A stretch of 64,000 nucleotides of DNA. Origin: Clostridium tepidiprofundi DSM 19306 (GTDB lineage Bacteria > Bacillota > Clostridia > Clostridiales > Clostridiaceae). The translations under genes and the position numbers were made by a program. The notes under the pieces are model-generated. The model did not search any database. It saw only the letters and a program-made list of their open reading frames with translations, and was not told the DNA's origin. Below, piece after piece: positions 56,440-64,000 of this stretch (the stretch's first letter is position 1; each line of letters starts with the position of its first letter). Location: positions 1-64,000 of the forward strand of contig NZ_LTBA01000011.1 of assembly GCF_001594005.1 (NCBI RefSeq). Reading direction: 5' to 3'.

Positions 56440-56545
56440 AGCTAGTATAAATTTCCAATATATAATCGCTAGTTGCTAGTACAGATTTACAACTTGATTA
56501 CTATATACTTAAAATTACCTACTAGCAACTGGTCAACTAGCATTC
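56440..56545. repeat. CTAG-rich intergenic patch 3
   Basis: Six CTAG words occur in about 100 bp, including GTTGCTAGTACAGATTTACA and CAACTTGATTACTATATACT, which match words in the 42.5-43 kb patch. It lies between the divergent capA and TPR genes. Confidence 0.7.
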
Positions 56546-56700
56546 TAGCCCTGAAGAAATTACACAGTAATATTGTATATCAATAATAGTGTGTTGTCTA
56601 ACATTTTACATAAATAATTATTTTTTTCAAGTTTAACCTGTGGAAATTTTTATATTAATTTGTTAGAATATTATTATATAACTGAAACGAGGTGAAATAT

Positions 56701-58527
56701 GTGAAATTGTATGGAAAAGATAAAAAAGAAATGTTTTTATCGGTTATAGGGATTGTTTCAGCATTGTTGATTTCATTTAGTCTTATTCAATATAGAGAAA
56801 GAGTATTAGGAAATGGTAATATAAATTTAGTTATGAGTAGGGAAGCTAGATTGAATGCATTGAGTGAACAGGCGAGTAGTTACTACTACAATGAAAACTA
56901 CGATGATGCAATAAAAGTGTATAATGATTTGCATGAAAAAGATAATGAAAATCCATTGTGGTTTGCTAAAATTGCTGAAATTTATTCGGTTAAAGGTGAA
57001 ATTGAAAAGTCGGAGGAATACATTACTAAAGCTAAAGAACTCAAAAATATGAATGAGAATACTTTGAATTATATAATTTTCACTGAATACATGAATGGCA
57101 AGTATGCGGAGGCTTTAGTTGATGGCGAGAAGGCACTTAAGAAGTATCCTGATAATAAAAAACTGCGAGAAATAATGTATGTAGTATATATGAATAACAA
57201 TAAAGTCGATAAAGCATATGAATTAATAAAGAGTTATCCTGTAGATTTAAATTCTTCTTATGATACTGCAACTTATGCAAGAATGCTTTTGTTGATTGGT
57301 GAAAAAAGCAAAGGTTATCAAATGCTCAAAAAGGCATGGGATATTGATAAGGATGAATATAAAATTTACGATGTATTGGCTCAGATAGCAGTTTATAATC
57401 AGGATTCATTACTGAAAGATATTACTGAATTAAGCGAGAAGAATAGTTCTGATGATGCATATAAAGTTTGGCTTGCTAAAATTTATTCAAAAGCAAAGGG
57501 TACATCTGATATGGCTATTAAACTATTGAATGAAGTTAAGGGCGATGATGTGGGTGAAATAGAGGTCAAATTAATTGAGGCATATGCTCTTCAAAATGTT
57601 GGTCAGAATGATAAAGCAGATATCATAATTGATAACATTATTAGTAGTAACAAAGAGGATTTTAGAGTTTACCATACTGCATCGTGGTATTATTTGGGGA
57701 AAAATGATTTTGAAAAGGCTTTGATTTATTGCAAAAAGTCCATTAAAGCAAATCCAAATTATCCTGATAATTATGGATTTTTGATGCCTGCGATATTGGA
57801 CAGTATTAGAGATTATGAAAAGAATAAAACTGTTAAGCTTAATGGAGCAGATAAATTCAATAAAATTGACAAAGCAGATGAATTTAATAAAACAGGTAAA
57901 CCGTATCTTAGAACTGCACTTATGCTGGAGCCTTATAATTATAATATTATGCTTAATATTGCTAATCATTGGTATGAAGAGCATGATTTATATAAAGCAC
58001 TTAAATATTTTACTCTTGCTGAAAGTGTTAAACCGGATGACCCAGAAATTAAGTATAGTATGGCTTCTATACATATACAAAAAAGAGTACAATATTTGAG
58101 TGATAATGCGGATAAGAAACTTGTTCATGAAGAAGAGGAAAAAGCTATTGAGTTGTTAAAAGAGTGCAATAAATTAAGTGAAAATGATCCTGTACCTAAG
58201 TATCACAGGACATTAGGTACTCTATATATGTTACAGGGCAAGTCCAAGGAGGCTATTGAACAAATTAGATTGGCATATCATGCAGATGAAAGTGATGTTT
58301 TAAATCTAAACAATGCAGGATGTTATTATATAACTATGGGAGATAATCTTGAGAGGGGTTACTATAATCTTTTGAAAGCATACGAAGGATTAAATGATTC
58401 TCTTGATCAGTATGTGATTGATATTATTACGGAGAATTATCAGAAAGCAAATAAATTAGTTCATGAATATTATAATGGTAAGGATAATGAAATAATTCAT
58501 ATTCCTGACTTTCAATTATTTTATTAA
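56701..58527 (+). CDS. Membrane-anchored TPR protein
   Basis: I choose GTG 56701 (AACGAGGTG upstream); an in-frame GTG three codons earlier is possible. The 608-residue protein has one N-terminal membrane helix (about 9-29) and about ten TPR-like repeats, for example YYYNENYDDAIKVYNDLHEK and YYLGKNDFEKALIYCKKSI. A short expansion with KFNKIDKADEFNKT (about 383-396) sits between repeats. The TPR array faces outside or inside depending on orientation, which is not determined; the positive residues before the helix favour an outside C-terminus. The role is probably scaffolding. It ends at a good terminator. Confidence 0.85.
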   Translation: MKLYGKDKKEMFLSVIGIVSALLISFSLIQYRERVLGNGNINLVMSREARLNALSEQASSYYYNENYDDAIKVYNDLHEKDNENPLWFAKIAEIYSVKGEIEKSEEYITKAKELKNMNENTLNYIIFTEYMNGKYAEALVDGEKALKKYPDNKKLREIMYVVYMNNNKVDKAYELIKSYPVDLNSSYDTATYARMLLLIGEKSKGYQMLKKAWDIDKDEYKIYDVLAQIAVYNQDSLLKDITELSEKNSSDDAYKVWLAKIYSKAKGTSDMAIKLLNEVKGDDVGEIEVKLIEAYALQNVGQNDKADIIIDNIISSNKEDFRVYHTASWYYLGKNDFEKALIYCKKSIKANPNYPDNYGFLMPAILDSIRDYEKNKTVKLNGADKFNKIDKADEFNKTGKPYLRTALMLEPYNYNIMLNIANHWYEEHDLYKALKYFTLAESVKPDDPEIKYSMASIHIQKRVQYLSDNADKKLVHEEEEKAIELLKECNKLSENDPVPKYHRTLGTLYMLQGKSKEAIEQIRLAYHADESDVLNLNNAGCYYITMGDNLERGYYNLLKAYEGLNDSLDQYVIDIITENYQKANKLVHEYYNGKDNEIIHIPDFQLFY

Positions 58528-58555
58528 ATAACATGCTTTTGCATGTTATTTTTTT
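58526..58555 (+). terminator. Intrinsic terminator after the TPR gene
   Basis: AAATAACATGC and GCATGTTATTT pair exactly around TTTT, followed by a T run. The left arm starts in the stop codon. Confidence 0.9.
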
Positions 58556-58731
58556 AAATAATGACAAATGTGCTACACAAATAATTCATTTCTAGTTAAA
58601 TGTATAACAAATATCATGAAAAATAATAATATATTTTGCAAATATACTTGAATTTTTTTATAAATAATGTATTATTATAAGTACATGTGGAAAATATGTT
58701 ATTGCGATAAGAAATATAACAATTAATATTT

Positions 58732-58783
58732 GGGGGGTGAAGGGTTCTTATTACAATGACTTTTTTAATAAGAACAGTATATT
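58732..58783 (+). promoter_or_regulatory. pckA leader: strong SD separated from the start codon by a perfect hairpin
   Basis: GGGGGGTGAAGG (about 58732-58743) is the only good Shine-Dalgarno, but it lies 40 bases before the pckA ATG. Between them GTTCTTATTA (58744-58753) and TAATAAGAAC (58766-58775) form a perfect 10-bp stem with a 12-base loop. An ATG in the loop (58755) opens a 25-codon reading frame overlapping the pckA start. A candidate promoter TTGAAT/TATTAT lies at about 58648-58675. Confidence 0.7.
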
Positions 58784-60364
58784 ATGGTAAATATAATAGA
58801 AGAATTGGAGAAATTAAATATCAAAACATCTAAAAATGTATATAGAAATTTATCAATACCTAAATTGATAGAAAAAGCTGTTATTAATGGAGAAGGTGTA
58901 TTAACTGAAACAGGGGCATTAGATGTAAAAACTGGTAAATATACAGGTAGATCACCCAAGGATAGATTTATAGTTAGGCATGAGAGTATAAATGATAAAA
59001 TCAATTGGGGTGATGTTAATCTACCAATAGAAGAAGAGATATTCAATAATTTATATAATAAGGTTACCGAATATATTTCTGATAAAGAATTATATGTTTT
59101 TGATGGTTATGCAGGTGCTATGGAAGAATATAGACTTCCTATAAGAGTAATAAATGAGCTTGCTTCACAAGCATTGATTTCGAATCAATTATTTAGAAGA
59201 CCTACAAAAGAACAGTTAGAAGACCATAAACCTGAATTCACAGTAGTTGTAGTACCGGGATTTAAATGTAAAGGTAAACAAGATGGTGTTAATTCAGAGG
59301 CCTTCATATTCATAGATTTTAACAAAAAGATGGTAGTTATAGGTGGAAGTCAATATGGGGGAGAAATAAAGAAAAGCATATTTTCAGTAATGAATTTTTT
59401 GATGCCAGAGAAAAATGTTTTTCCTATGCATTGCTCAGCTAATATTGGTAAAGATGGAAATACGGCAGTATTTTTTGGACTATCAGGTACAGGAAAGACT
59501 ACGCTTTCAGCTGATCCTGAGCGAAAATTAATAGGTGATGATGAGCATGGTTGGTGTGACAAGGGGATTTTTAATTTTGAGGGAGGTTGCTATGCAAAAA
59601 CAATAAGATTGGATAAAGATAATGAAAAAGAAATATATGGTGCTCTTAGATTTGGCTCGGTATTAGAAAATGTTGTTATAAATGAAGAAGGACGCCCTGA
59701 TTATGATGATGCAAGATATACTGAAAATACTAGAGGAGCTTATCCTATTGAGTACATACCTAATGCAGAACTATCAGGGATAGGTGGACAACCAAATACA
59801 GTGATATTTTTAACGGCAGATGCCTTTGGAGTATTGCCACCAATATCTAAACTTACAAAAGAAGCTGCAATGTATCATTTTATGTCAGGGTATACAAGCA
59901 AGTTGGCAGGAACTGAAAGAGGAATAACTGAGCCAGTTGCTACATTTTCAGCTTGTTTTGGAGAGCCTTTCATGTTGATGAGCCCTTATGTTTATGCAAA
60001 ACTATTAGGGGAAAAAATTGATAAATATAATACTGAGGTATATTTGGTTAATACAGGATGGTCTGGAGGAGGTTATGGAGTAGGTTCAAGAATGAGACTT
60101 TCATATACAAGAGCAATGGTAAAAGCAGCTCTTGAAGGGAAGCTTAAAGAAGCGGAATATATAAAAGATGATGTATTTCAACTCCTTGTTCCTAAAGAAG
60201 TGCCGGGAGTACCATCTGAAATATTGAATCCTAAAAATACATGGCAAGATAAAGAACAGTATGATATTAAAGCAAATGAGCTTGCTAAAAAATTTGAAGA
60301 GAATTTCAAGAGATATAAAAATGTTCCAGATGAAATAGTGAATGCAGGCCCTATTTCTAAGTGA
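58784..60364 (+). CDS. pckA: Phosphoenolpyruvate carboxykinase (ATP)
   Basis: The 526-residue protein has [13 protein letters not shown], the PEPCK kinase loop [11 protein letters not shown] (about 233-243) followed by LIGDDEHGW, and the C-terminal [15 protein letters not shown]. It interconverts oxaloacetate with phosphoenolpyruvate and CO2 using ATP/ADP, in anaerobes often for CO2 fixation and ATP gain. The start is fixed by the conserved N-terminal region ([15 protein letters not shown]) right after it, although the ribosome site is unusually far upstream and screened by a hairpin. A dispersed repeat begins inside its stop codon. Confidence 0.96.
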   Translation: MVNIIEELEKLNIKTSKNVYRNLSIPKLIEKAVINGEGVLTETGALDVKTGKYTGRSPKDRFIVRHESINDKINWGDVNLPIEEEIFNNLYNKVTEYISDKELYVFDGYAGAMEEYRLPIRVINELASQALISNQLFRRPTKEQLEDHKPEFTVVVVPGFKCKGKQDGVNSEAFIFIDFNKKMVVIGGSQYGGEIKKSIFSVMNFLMPEKNVFPMHCSANIGKDGNTAVFFGLSGTGKTTLSADPERKLIGDDEHGWCDKGIFNFEGGCYAKTIRLDKDNEKEIYGALRFGSVLENVVINEEGRPDYDDARYTENTRGAYPIEYIPNAELSGIGGQPNTVIFLTADAFGVLPPISKLTKEAAMYHFMSGYTSKLAGTERGITEPVATFSACFGEPFMLMSPYVYAKLLGEKIDKYNTEVYLVNTGWSGGGYGVGSRMRLSYTRAMVKAALEGKLKEAEYIKDDVFQLLVPKEVPGVPSEILNPKNTWQDKEQYDIKANELAKKFEENFKRYKNVPDEIVNAGPISK

Positions 60365-60475
60365 ACTCGTTTTGCTAAAGTAAAACATCGAGACTTCAGG
60401 TGGAGACTCTACTCCATCTGAAGCAAAAGATTCAATCTCTCACTTCTATAAGTGGGAGTCTTGTAAAATCGATAA
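60361..60475 (-). repeat. Dispersed multi-hairpin repeat, copy 8 (inverted)
   Basis: GTGAACTCGTTTTGCTAAAG, AAACATCGAGACTTCAGGTG, GAGACTCTACTCCATCTGAA and CTCCCACTT-like (CTCACTTCTATAAGTGGGAG) followed by TTGTAAAATCGATAAA. It begins at the pckA stop codon and is the best preserved copy. Confidence 0.88.
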
Positions 60476-60480
60476 ATGAG

Positions 60481-60507
60481 ATTGCCCCTTAGGGGGCAAT
60501 TTTTTTA
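60481..60507 (+). terminator. Intrinsic terminator after pckA
   Basis: ATTGCCCC and GGGGCAAT form an eight-base stem with a TTAG loop and a seven-base T run, directly after the repeat. Confidence 0.92.
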
Positions 60508-60721
60508 TGAAAAAATTTGATAATTCACTATAATAATAGTAAGCTATATGTAGTACAGAATTTCAGAATATGGTGAAGTTTATGATTACTGTGTAATTTT
60601 TTTAAATGTTGGAATGGCTTCATTTAAGTTAAGTATGAGTTTAAGTGAAACTATAAGTTATCATTTTGACATATATTTTCAATATTATATTAAAATTAGA
60701 AGTAATAGGGGAGATGATATA

Positions 60722-61882
60722 GTGAAAAAAATGTTACCTAGGGTTATTGCATTTATTATTATAACGGTTGTTTTGTTGGCAAGTTCATTGAAGGGATGTA
60801 TTATGAGACAAAATTCAGAGAAAAGGCTTAATATTGAGGTTACAAAATGGGATAACTTTTATGAAGGAAACAATATTCACTTTTACTATATGAATTTTAA
60901 TGATGATATTGTAGTGGATTTTGGCAAAAAATATAGATTAGACAAGCTTGTTAACAATGAAAATGATTTAATTACAGCATTAAATTATTTAATATGGTTA
61001 CATGATAAAACAAATATTATTAACAAAATTGGTGATAATAAAGAAGCTAAATATATAGAATTGAATAGCGAGAAAAAAATTAATGTTTCTAGTGAAGAAT
61101 TCAAGTCGTTATTTACTGAGGGAATTGCTTTTTTAAATATTTACGCAAGGTCAGGTATTCTACGAACAGAAAATGTCATTAAAGGAAATGGTGCATATAA
61201 GGTGTTTGAGGTTTGGAGCAAAAAATATGGCAAATGGATTATGGTGGATGTTTTAAATGAGAATATAATGGAAAGAAATGGACAACCACTAAGTGCTATA
61301 GATGTTATATATAATGGAATAGAAAATGTTAATGCTATTGATGCAAAAAAAATTGTATCGCTTGAAAACGAAACATATTCATATGATAAAAAAGACAGCA
61401 AGTATTTGTCTAAAATGGAAAAGTATTTTTGGTCATATTCTATTCCAATTAACAATAACAATGATAATAAGAATGTTAACGCTTATATAACATTTATTCC
61501 AAAGGGTAAAATTCCTCAAATTTGTACGAAGGAAGGATTTATTCCGCCAACAGTTTTTGTTAATGATAAATCTATGTTTAATATTTCGCCATTAGTAAAG
61601 TATGTAAATAATAAAACAGATGATAAAATTACTTTTATTTTGTCAAAATCAAAGGAAGACAGTAAGAAAGGAGTGGTATCGTTTATAGGGGGTGCATTTA
61701 AAAATAGTGTTCAGGTAAAAGATTATTTTTATTCGATTAATGGACATGACTGGATAAATGTAAACGAGAATTATTTCTTCGAGTTTGATGTTAAACCGGG
61801 TGAGAATACAATAAGTATTTCTAAAGATGGGAAAAATGTAGAACGCAAAATAGTTTTACAGAATAATATAAGAGTTGATTAG
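60722..61882 (+). CDS. Membrane-anchored transglutaminase-like protein, probably catalytically inactive
   Basis: The start is GTG 60722 with TAGGGGAGATG upstream; the earlier in-frame ATG (60614) gives only an unlikely extension. The 386-residue protein has an N-terminal membrane helix (about 8-24) and a domain with GAYKVFEVWSKKYGKWIMVD and NGQPLSAIDVIYN (about 160-205), the pattern around the transglutaminase His and Asp. In active relatives the segment begins with a His (HxFxEVW) and is preceded by a catalytic Cys; here that His is replaced and the Cys-containing motif is replaced by FKSLFTEGIAFLNIYARSGI. A C-terminal beta domain follows. It may be a binding rather than enzymatic protein. 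Confidence 0.65.
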   Translation: MKKMLPRVIAFIIITVVLLASSLKGCIMRQNSEKRLNIEVTKWDNFYEGNNIHFYYMNFNDDIVVDFGKKYRLDKLVNNENDLITALNYLIWLHDKTNIINKIGDNKEAKYIELNSEKKINVSSEEFKSLFTEGIAFLNIYARSGILRTENVIKGNGAYKVFEVWSKKYGKWIMVDVLNENIMERNGQPLSAIDVIYNGIENVNAIDAKKIVSLENETYSYDKKDSKYLSKMEKYFWSYSIPINNNNDNKNVNAYITFIPKGKIPQICTKEGFIPPTVFVNDKSMFNISPLVKYVNNKTDDKITFILSKSKEDSKKGVVSFIGGAFKNSVQVKDYFYSINGHDWINVNENYFFEFDVKPGENTISISKDGKNVERKIVLQNNIRVD

Positions 61883-61953
61883 TTTTGAATATATAGTATA
61901 ATGTGTAATTGGGACTAATTATTTTTACAATTATAAGAGAAGGAGATTTGGAT

Positions 61954-62769
61954 ATGACTTTAAACTTGATTTTGATTTTAAAAGCTATAATTGTGGGAAT
62001 TGTTGAAGGAATAACGGAGTTTTTACCAATTTCATCTACGGGACATATGATTATTGTGGGGAATTTCATAAATTTCAAAGGTGAATTTGCAAATTTATTT
62101 GAAATAGTAATTCAGCTTGGTGCCATACTTGCAATAGTGGTTTTGTATTGGAAAAAAATATGGAGTTCATTAGTAGGATTTTTTAAATTGGAGAAGAAAG
62201 GTTTAAAGTTTTGGACGAACATAATTGTTGCGTTTATACCAGCAGCTGTTTTAGGAGTACTATTTGCTGACAAAATAGACCAGTTGCTTTTTTCGCCTGT
62301 TCCTGTTGCAATAGCATTGATAGTTGGAGCTATAATGATGATAATTATTGAGAATAGATTTAGGGATAATTATGTTACGCCTGATGTGGATGAGATTAAT
62401 TTAAAACAAGCTTTTAAAATAGGATGTTTCCAATGTTTAGCTTTGTGGCCTGGTATGTCAAGGTCAGCTTCAACTATAATGGGAGGATGGATTACTGGTT
62501 TGTCCACAGTGGCTGCAGCAGAATTTTCGTTTTTTCTTGCTATACCAACAATGTTTGGGGCAACTGCTTATTCGCTTATGAAAAGCGGTTTTACTCTTAC
62601 ATCAAATGAAGTGTTTACTTTAGTAGTTGGATTTATTGTATCATTTTTGGTTGCACTTATAGTTGTTGATAAATTTATAGGCTATTTAAAGAAAAAGCCA
62701 ATGAAGGTATTTGCGGTATACAGGTTGTTTGTAGGAGTTATAATTTTATCATTTGCTTTTTTTATATAA
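61954..62769 (+). CDS. uppP: Undecaprenyl-diphosphate phosphatase (UppP/BacA)
   Basis: The start is ATG 61954 with AGAAGGAGAT upstream; an earlier in-frame ATG overlaps no ribosome site. The 271-residue protein has seven to eight membrane helices and the BacA motifs EGITEFLPISSTGH (18-31) and GMSRSASTIMGG. It recycles undecaprenyl pyrophosphate to the monophosphate carrier for peptidoglycan and polysaccharide synthesis, and raises bacitracin tolerance. The context with murT-gatD and surface genes fits. Confidence 0.95.
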   Translation: MTLNLILILKAIIVGIVEGITEFLPISSTGHMIIVGNFINFKGEFANLFEIVIQLGAILAIVVLYWKKIWSSLVGFFKLEKKGLKFWTNIIVAFIPAAVLGVLFADKIDQLLFSPVPVAIALIVGAIMMIIIENRFRDNYVTPDVDEINLKQAFKIGCFQCLALWPGMSRSASTIMGGWITGLSTVAAAEFSFFLAIPTMFGATAYSLMKSGFTLTSNEVFTLVVGFIVSFLVALIVVDKFIGYLKKKPMKVFAVYRLFVGVIILSFAFFI

Positions 62770-62916
62770 GATTATAATTTTTTGAAAATTGACTATAAAC
62801 AAGATTAATATTATAATAACAGTGATGGTGAAAATTCAATATTTAAAATAATTAGACAGTTTGATGAGGCTTTGTTTCTGTTTAATGTATATTGATGTGG
62901 AGGGTGGATAATTTTT

Positions 62917-63699
62917 ATGAAGGAACTTAAAAGATATCTTGATTCAAGGAAGGGCAATTTTAGTTTTTATTTTGAAGATTTGAAAGATGGTTATGTTTAT
63001 GGATTTAATGATTTGGTGAAAATGCCATGTGCAGGATGTATTAAATTACCAGTTGCTATGGCGTTGTTTAAAGAAATTGAAAACAATAAATTTTCTTTAG
63101 ATACAAATATCAGAATAGGAAAAGATGATATAGAAGAGGGAGCTAGTGGAATAATACATGAATTTAAAGAAAAGGATTATACTTTGCTCGAATTATTAAT
63201 TGCAATGTTAATTCAAAGTGATAATACTGCTGCAAACAAGATTATTGACTTGATAACTAAGGAAAGAATAAATGAAATATTTTTAGATATGGGCTTAAAT
63301 GATACAAAATTGGTTAGGAAAACTTCTGATAGATTGAGTACTGATGATGAAGGTGAAAATTATAGTACAAGTTTTGAATTATCAAAATGTTATAAAATAT
63401 TATATGAAGGTTCTTATTTGAATAAGGAACATAGTGAAAGACTTTTAAAAATATTAAGAAGACAGCAGAGAAGGAACAAAATACCGTTTTATATTCCAAA
63501 GAAAGAATGGTGTAGTATTGCAAATAAAGCAGGAAGGCTAGATGGAATCGAGGCTGACAGTGCACTGTTGACTGTTTCCAAGGGGGATTTTATTTTTACT
63601 GCAATGAGTTGCAATTTGCCAAATAATGTTTATGGAATAACAACAATTGCTCGTATTTCAAAAATGATGTGGGATATTGTAAATATGAATTGGAAATAA
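62917..63699 (+). CDS. Class A beta-lactamase-like serine hydrolase homologue with replaced nucleophile
   Basis: The 260-residue protein has the fold of class A beta-lactamases and related serine hydrolases: SxxK-region CAGCIKLPVAMALFKEIE (38-55), the SDN motif QSDNTAANKII (100-110) and a KTG-like KAGRLDG (204-210). The serine expected four before Lys43 is Gly40 (Gly-Cys-Ile-Lys instead of Ser-x-x-Lys); Cys41 is next to it. There is no signal peptide, unlike secreted beta-lactamases. It is therefore likely inactive in the classical sense, or a cytosolic homologue with another role. The ATG has TGGAGGGTGG upstream. Confidence 0.8.
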   Translation: MKELKRYLDSRKGNFSFYFEDLKDGYVYGFNDLVKMPCAGCIKLPVAMALFKEIENNKFSLDTNIRIGKDDIEEGASGIIHEFKEKDYTLLELLIAMLIQSDNTAANKIIDLITKERINEIFLDMGLNDTKLVRKTSDRLSTDDEGENYSTSFELSKCYKILYEGSYLNKEHSERLLKILRRQQRRNKIPFYIPKKEWCSIANKAGRLDGIEADSALLTVSKGDFIFTAMSCNLPNNVYGITTIARISKMMWDIVNMNWK

Positions 63700-63714
63700 G
63701 TTTATCAATTACCG

Positions 63715-63745
63715 AAGAATGTCTAGAGGCATTCTTTAATTTTTT
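63715..63745 (+). terminator. Intrinsic terminator after the serine-hydrolase homologue
   Basis: AAGAATGTCT and AGGCATTCTT pair (one G-U) with a tight loop, followed by TAATTTTTTG. Confidence 0.85.
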
Positions 63746-63757
63746 GTCTTTAATTCG

Positions 63758-63879
63758 TAATTTAGATTTTTATCATATATTAAAATGAAAAAATGCAGCA
63801 TGTAGAGATTTTTATAGTGAATATTAATACAAAATATATGTATATTAAATATAAATATAAATATTGCATATTACGAATT
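63758..63879 (+). repeat. 120-bp repeat, copy B (inverted to 32880-32998)
   Basis: TAATTTAGATTTTTATCATA, AAAAAATGCAGCATGTAGAG, ATTTTTATAGTGAATATTAA and TGCATATTACGAATT match the reverse complement of copy A with few changes over about 120 bp. It lies after the last gene of the window. Confidence 0.9.
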
Positions 63880-64000
63880 GAAGTTTTCTATTTAAATCAT
63901 AGACAAGCGAATCTTAATCTATTAAATGTAAAATAAGATTTTAGTGTGATTTTAAATCATTATCTAATATAGGAAAATAGTAAAATTAAATATTACAATA

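Overview
The window is very AT-rich (roughly 70% A+T by eye) and carries a gene set typical of anaerobic, low-GC Gram-positive Clostridia: an FtsH-type protease beside regulatory genes, MurT/GatD lipid II amidation, SLAP-domain and S41 surface proteins, a FeoA/FeoA/FeoB iron cluster, M42 and PepD peptidases and ATP-dependent PEP carboxykinase. Shine-Dalgarno sites are strong (GGAGG) and TTG/GTG starts are common. I cannot name the genus. No rRNA, tRNA, CRISPR array, intact transposase or prophage was seen.

Layout. 1-10 kb: a truncated gene on the minus strand, a nuclease-helicase fusion, a C5-epimerase-like membrane protein, a lipoprotein plus two-component system, a second lipoprotein and an M42 aminopeptidase. 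10-16 kb: a ykkC-class riboswitch driving an MFS transporter, then a Fur-box-controlled ferrous iron region (FeoC-like, DUF3793, FeoA, FeoA, FeoB). 16-25 kb: a Y-family polymerase on the minus strand, a Wzz/CpsD polysaccharide chain-length pair, two secreted or membrane proteins of unknown role, a broken leucine-rich-repeat lipoprotein and galE. 25.6-35.5 kb: a surface-protein block in which DUF5050 propellers and SbsA-type Ig modules are shared among neighbouring genes, including a 1588-residue protein, a SLAP-domain protein and an S41 protease with an Ig tail. 35.6-42.5 kb: MntP-like exporter, PepD, phosphohexomutase, a Fur-family regulator, an HD-GYP protein and rhomboid. 43-47.3 kb: a minus-strand MNT/HepT-like pair, an FtsH-like protease, a YkvA-domain protein and a 58-residue YtxH-like protein. 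47.6-53 kb: two XRE-TPR regulators in tandem with clpB. 53-56.4 kb: a minus-strand operon capA-murT-gatD. 56.7-63.7 kb: TPR protein, pckA, a degenerate transglutaminase-like protein, uppP and a serine-hydrolase homologue whose nucleophile is missing.

The non-coding DNA is the most unusual part. Four repeat families are visible: (a) long near-perfect palindromes built on CACCCC(A/T)GGGGTG, with about a dozen cores all in the first 24.4 kb and often touching stop codons; (b) an 80-180 bp multi-hairpin element present about eight times; (c) patches very rich in CTAG; (d) a 120 bp element present twice in inverted orientation 31 kb apart. Several conserved proteins also carry in-frame low-complexity insertions that look like microsatellite expansions. 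Together these suggest a genome prone to slippage and small-element spread, with a large investment in surface proteins, polysaccharide and envelope control.
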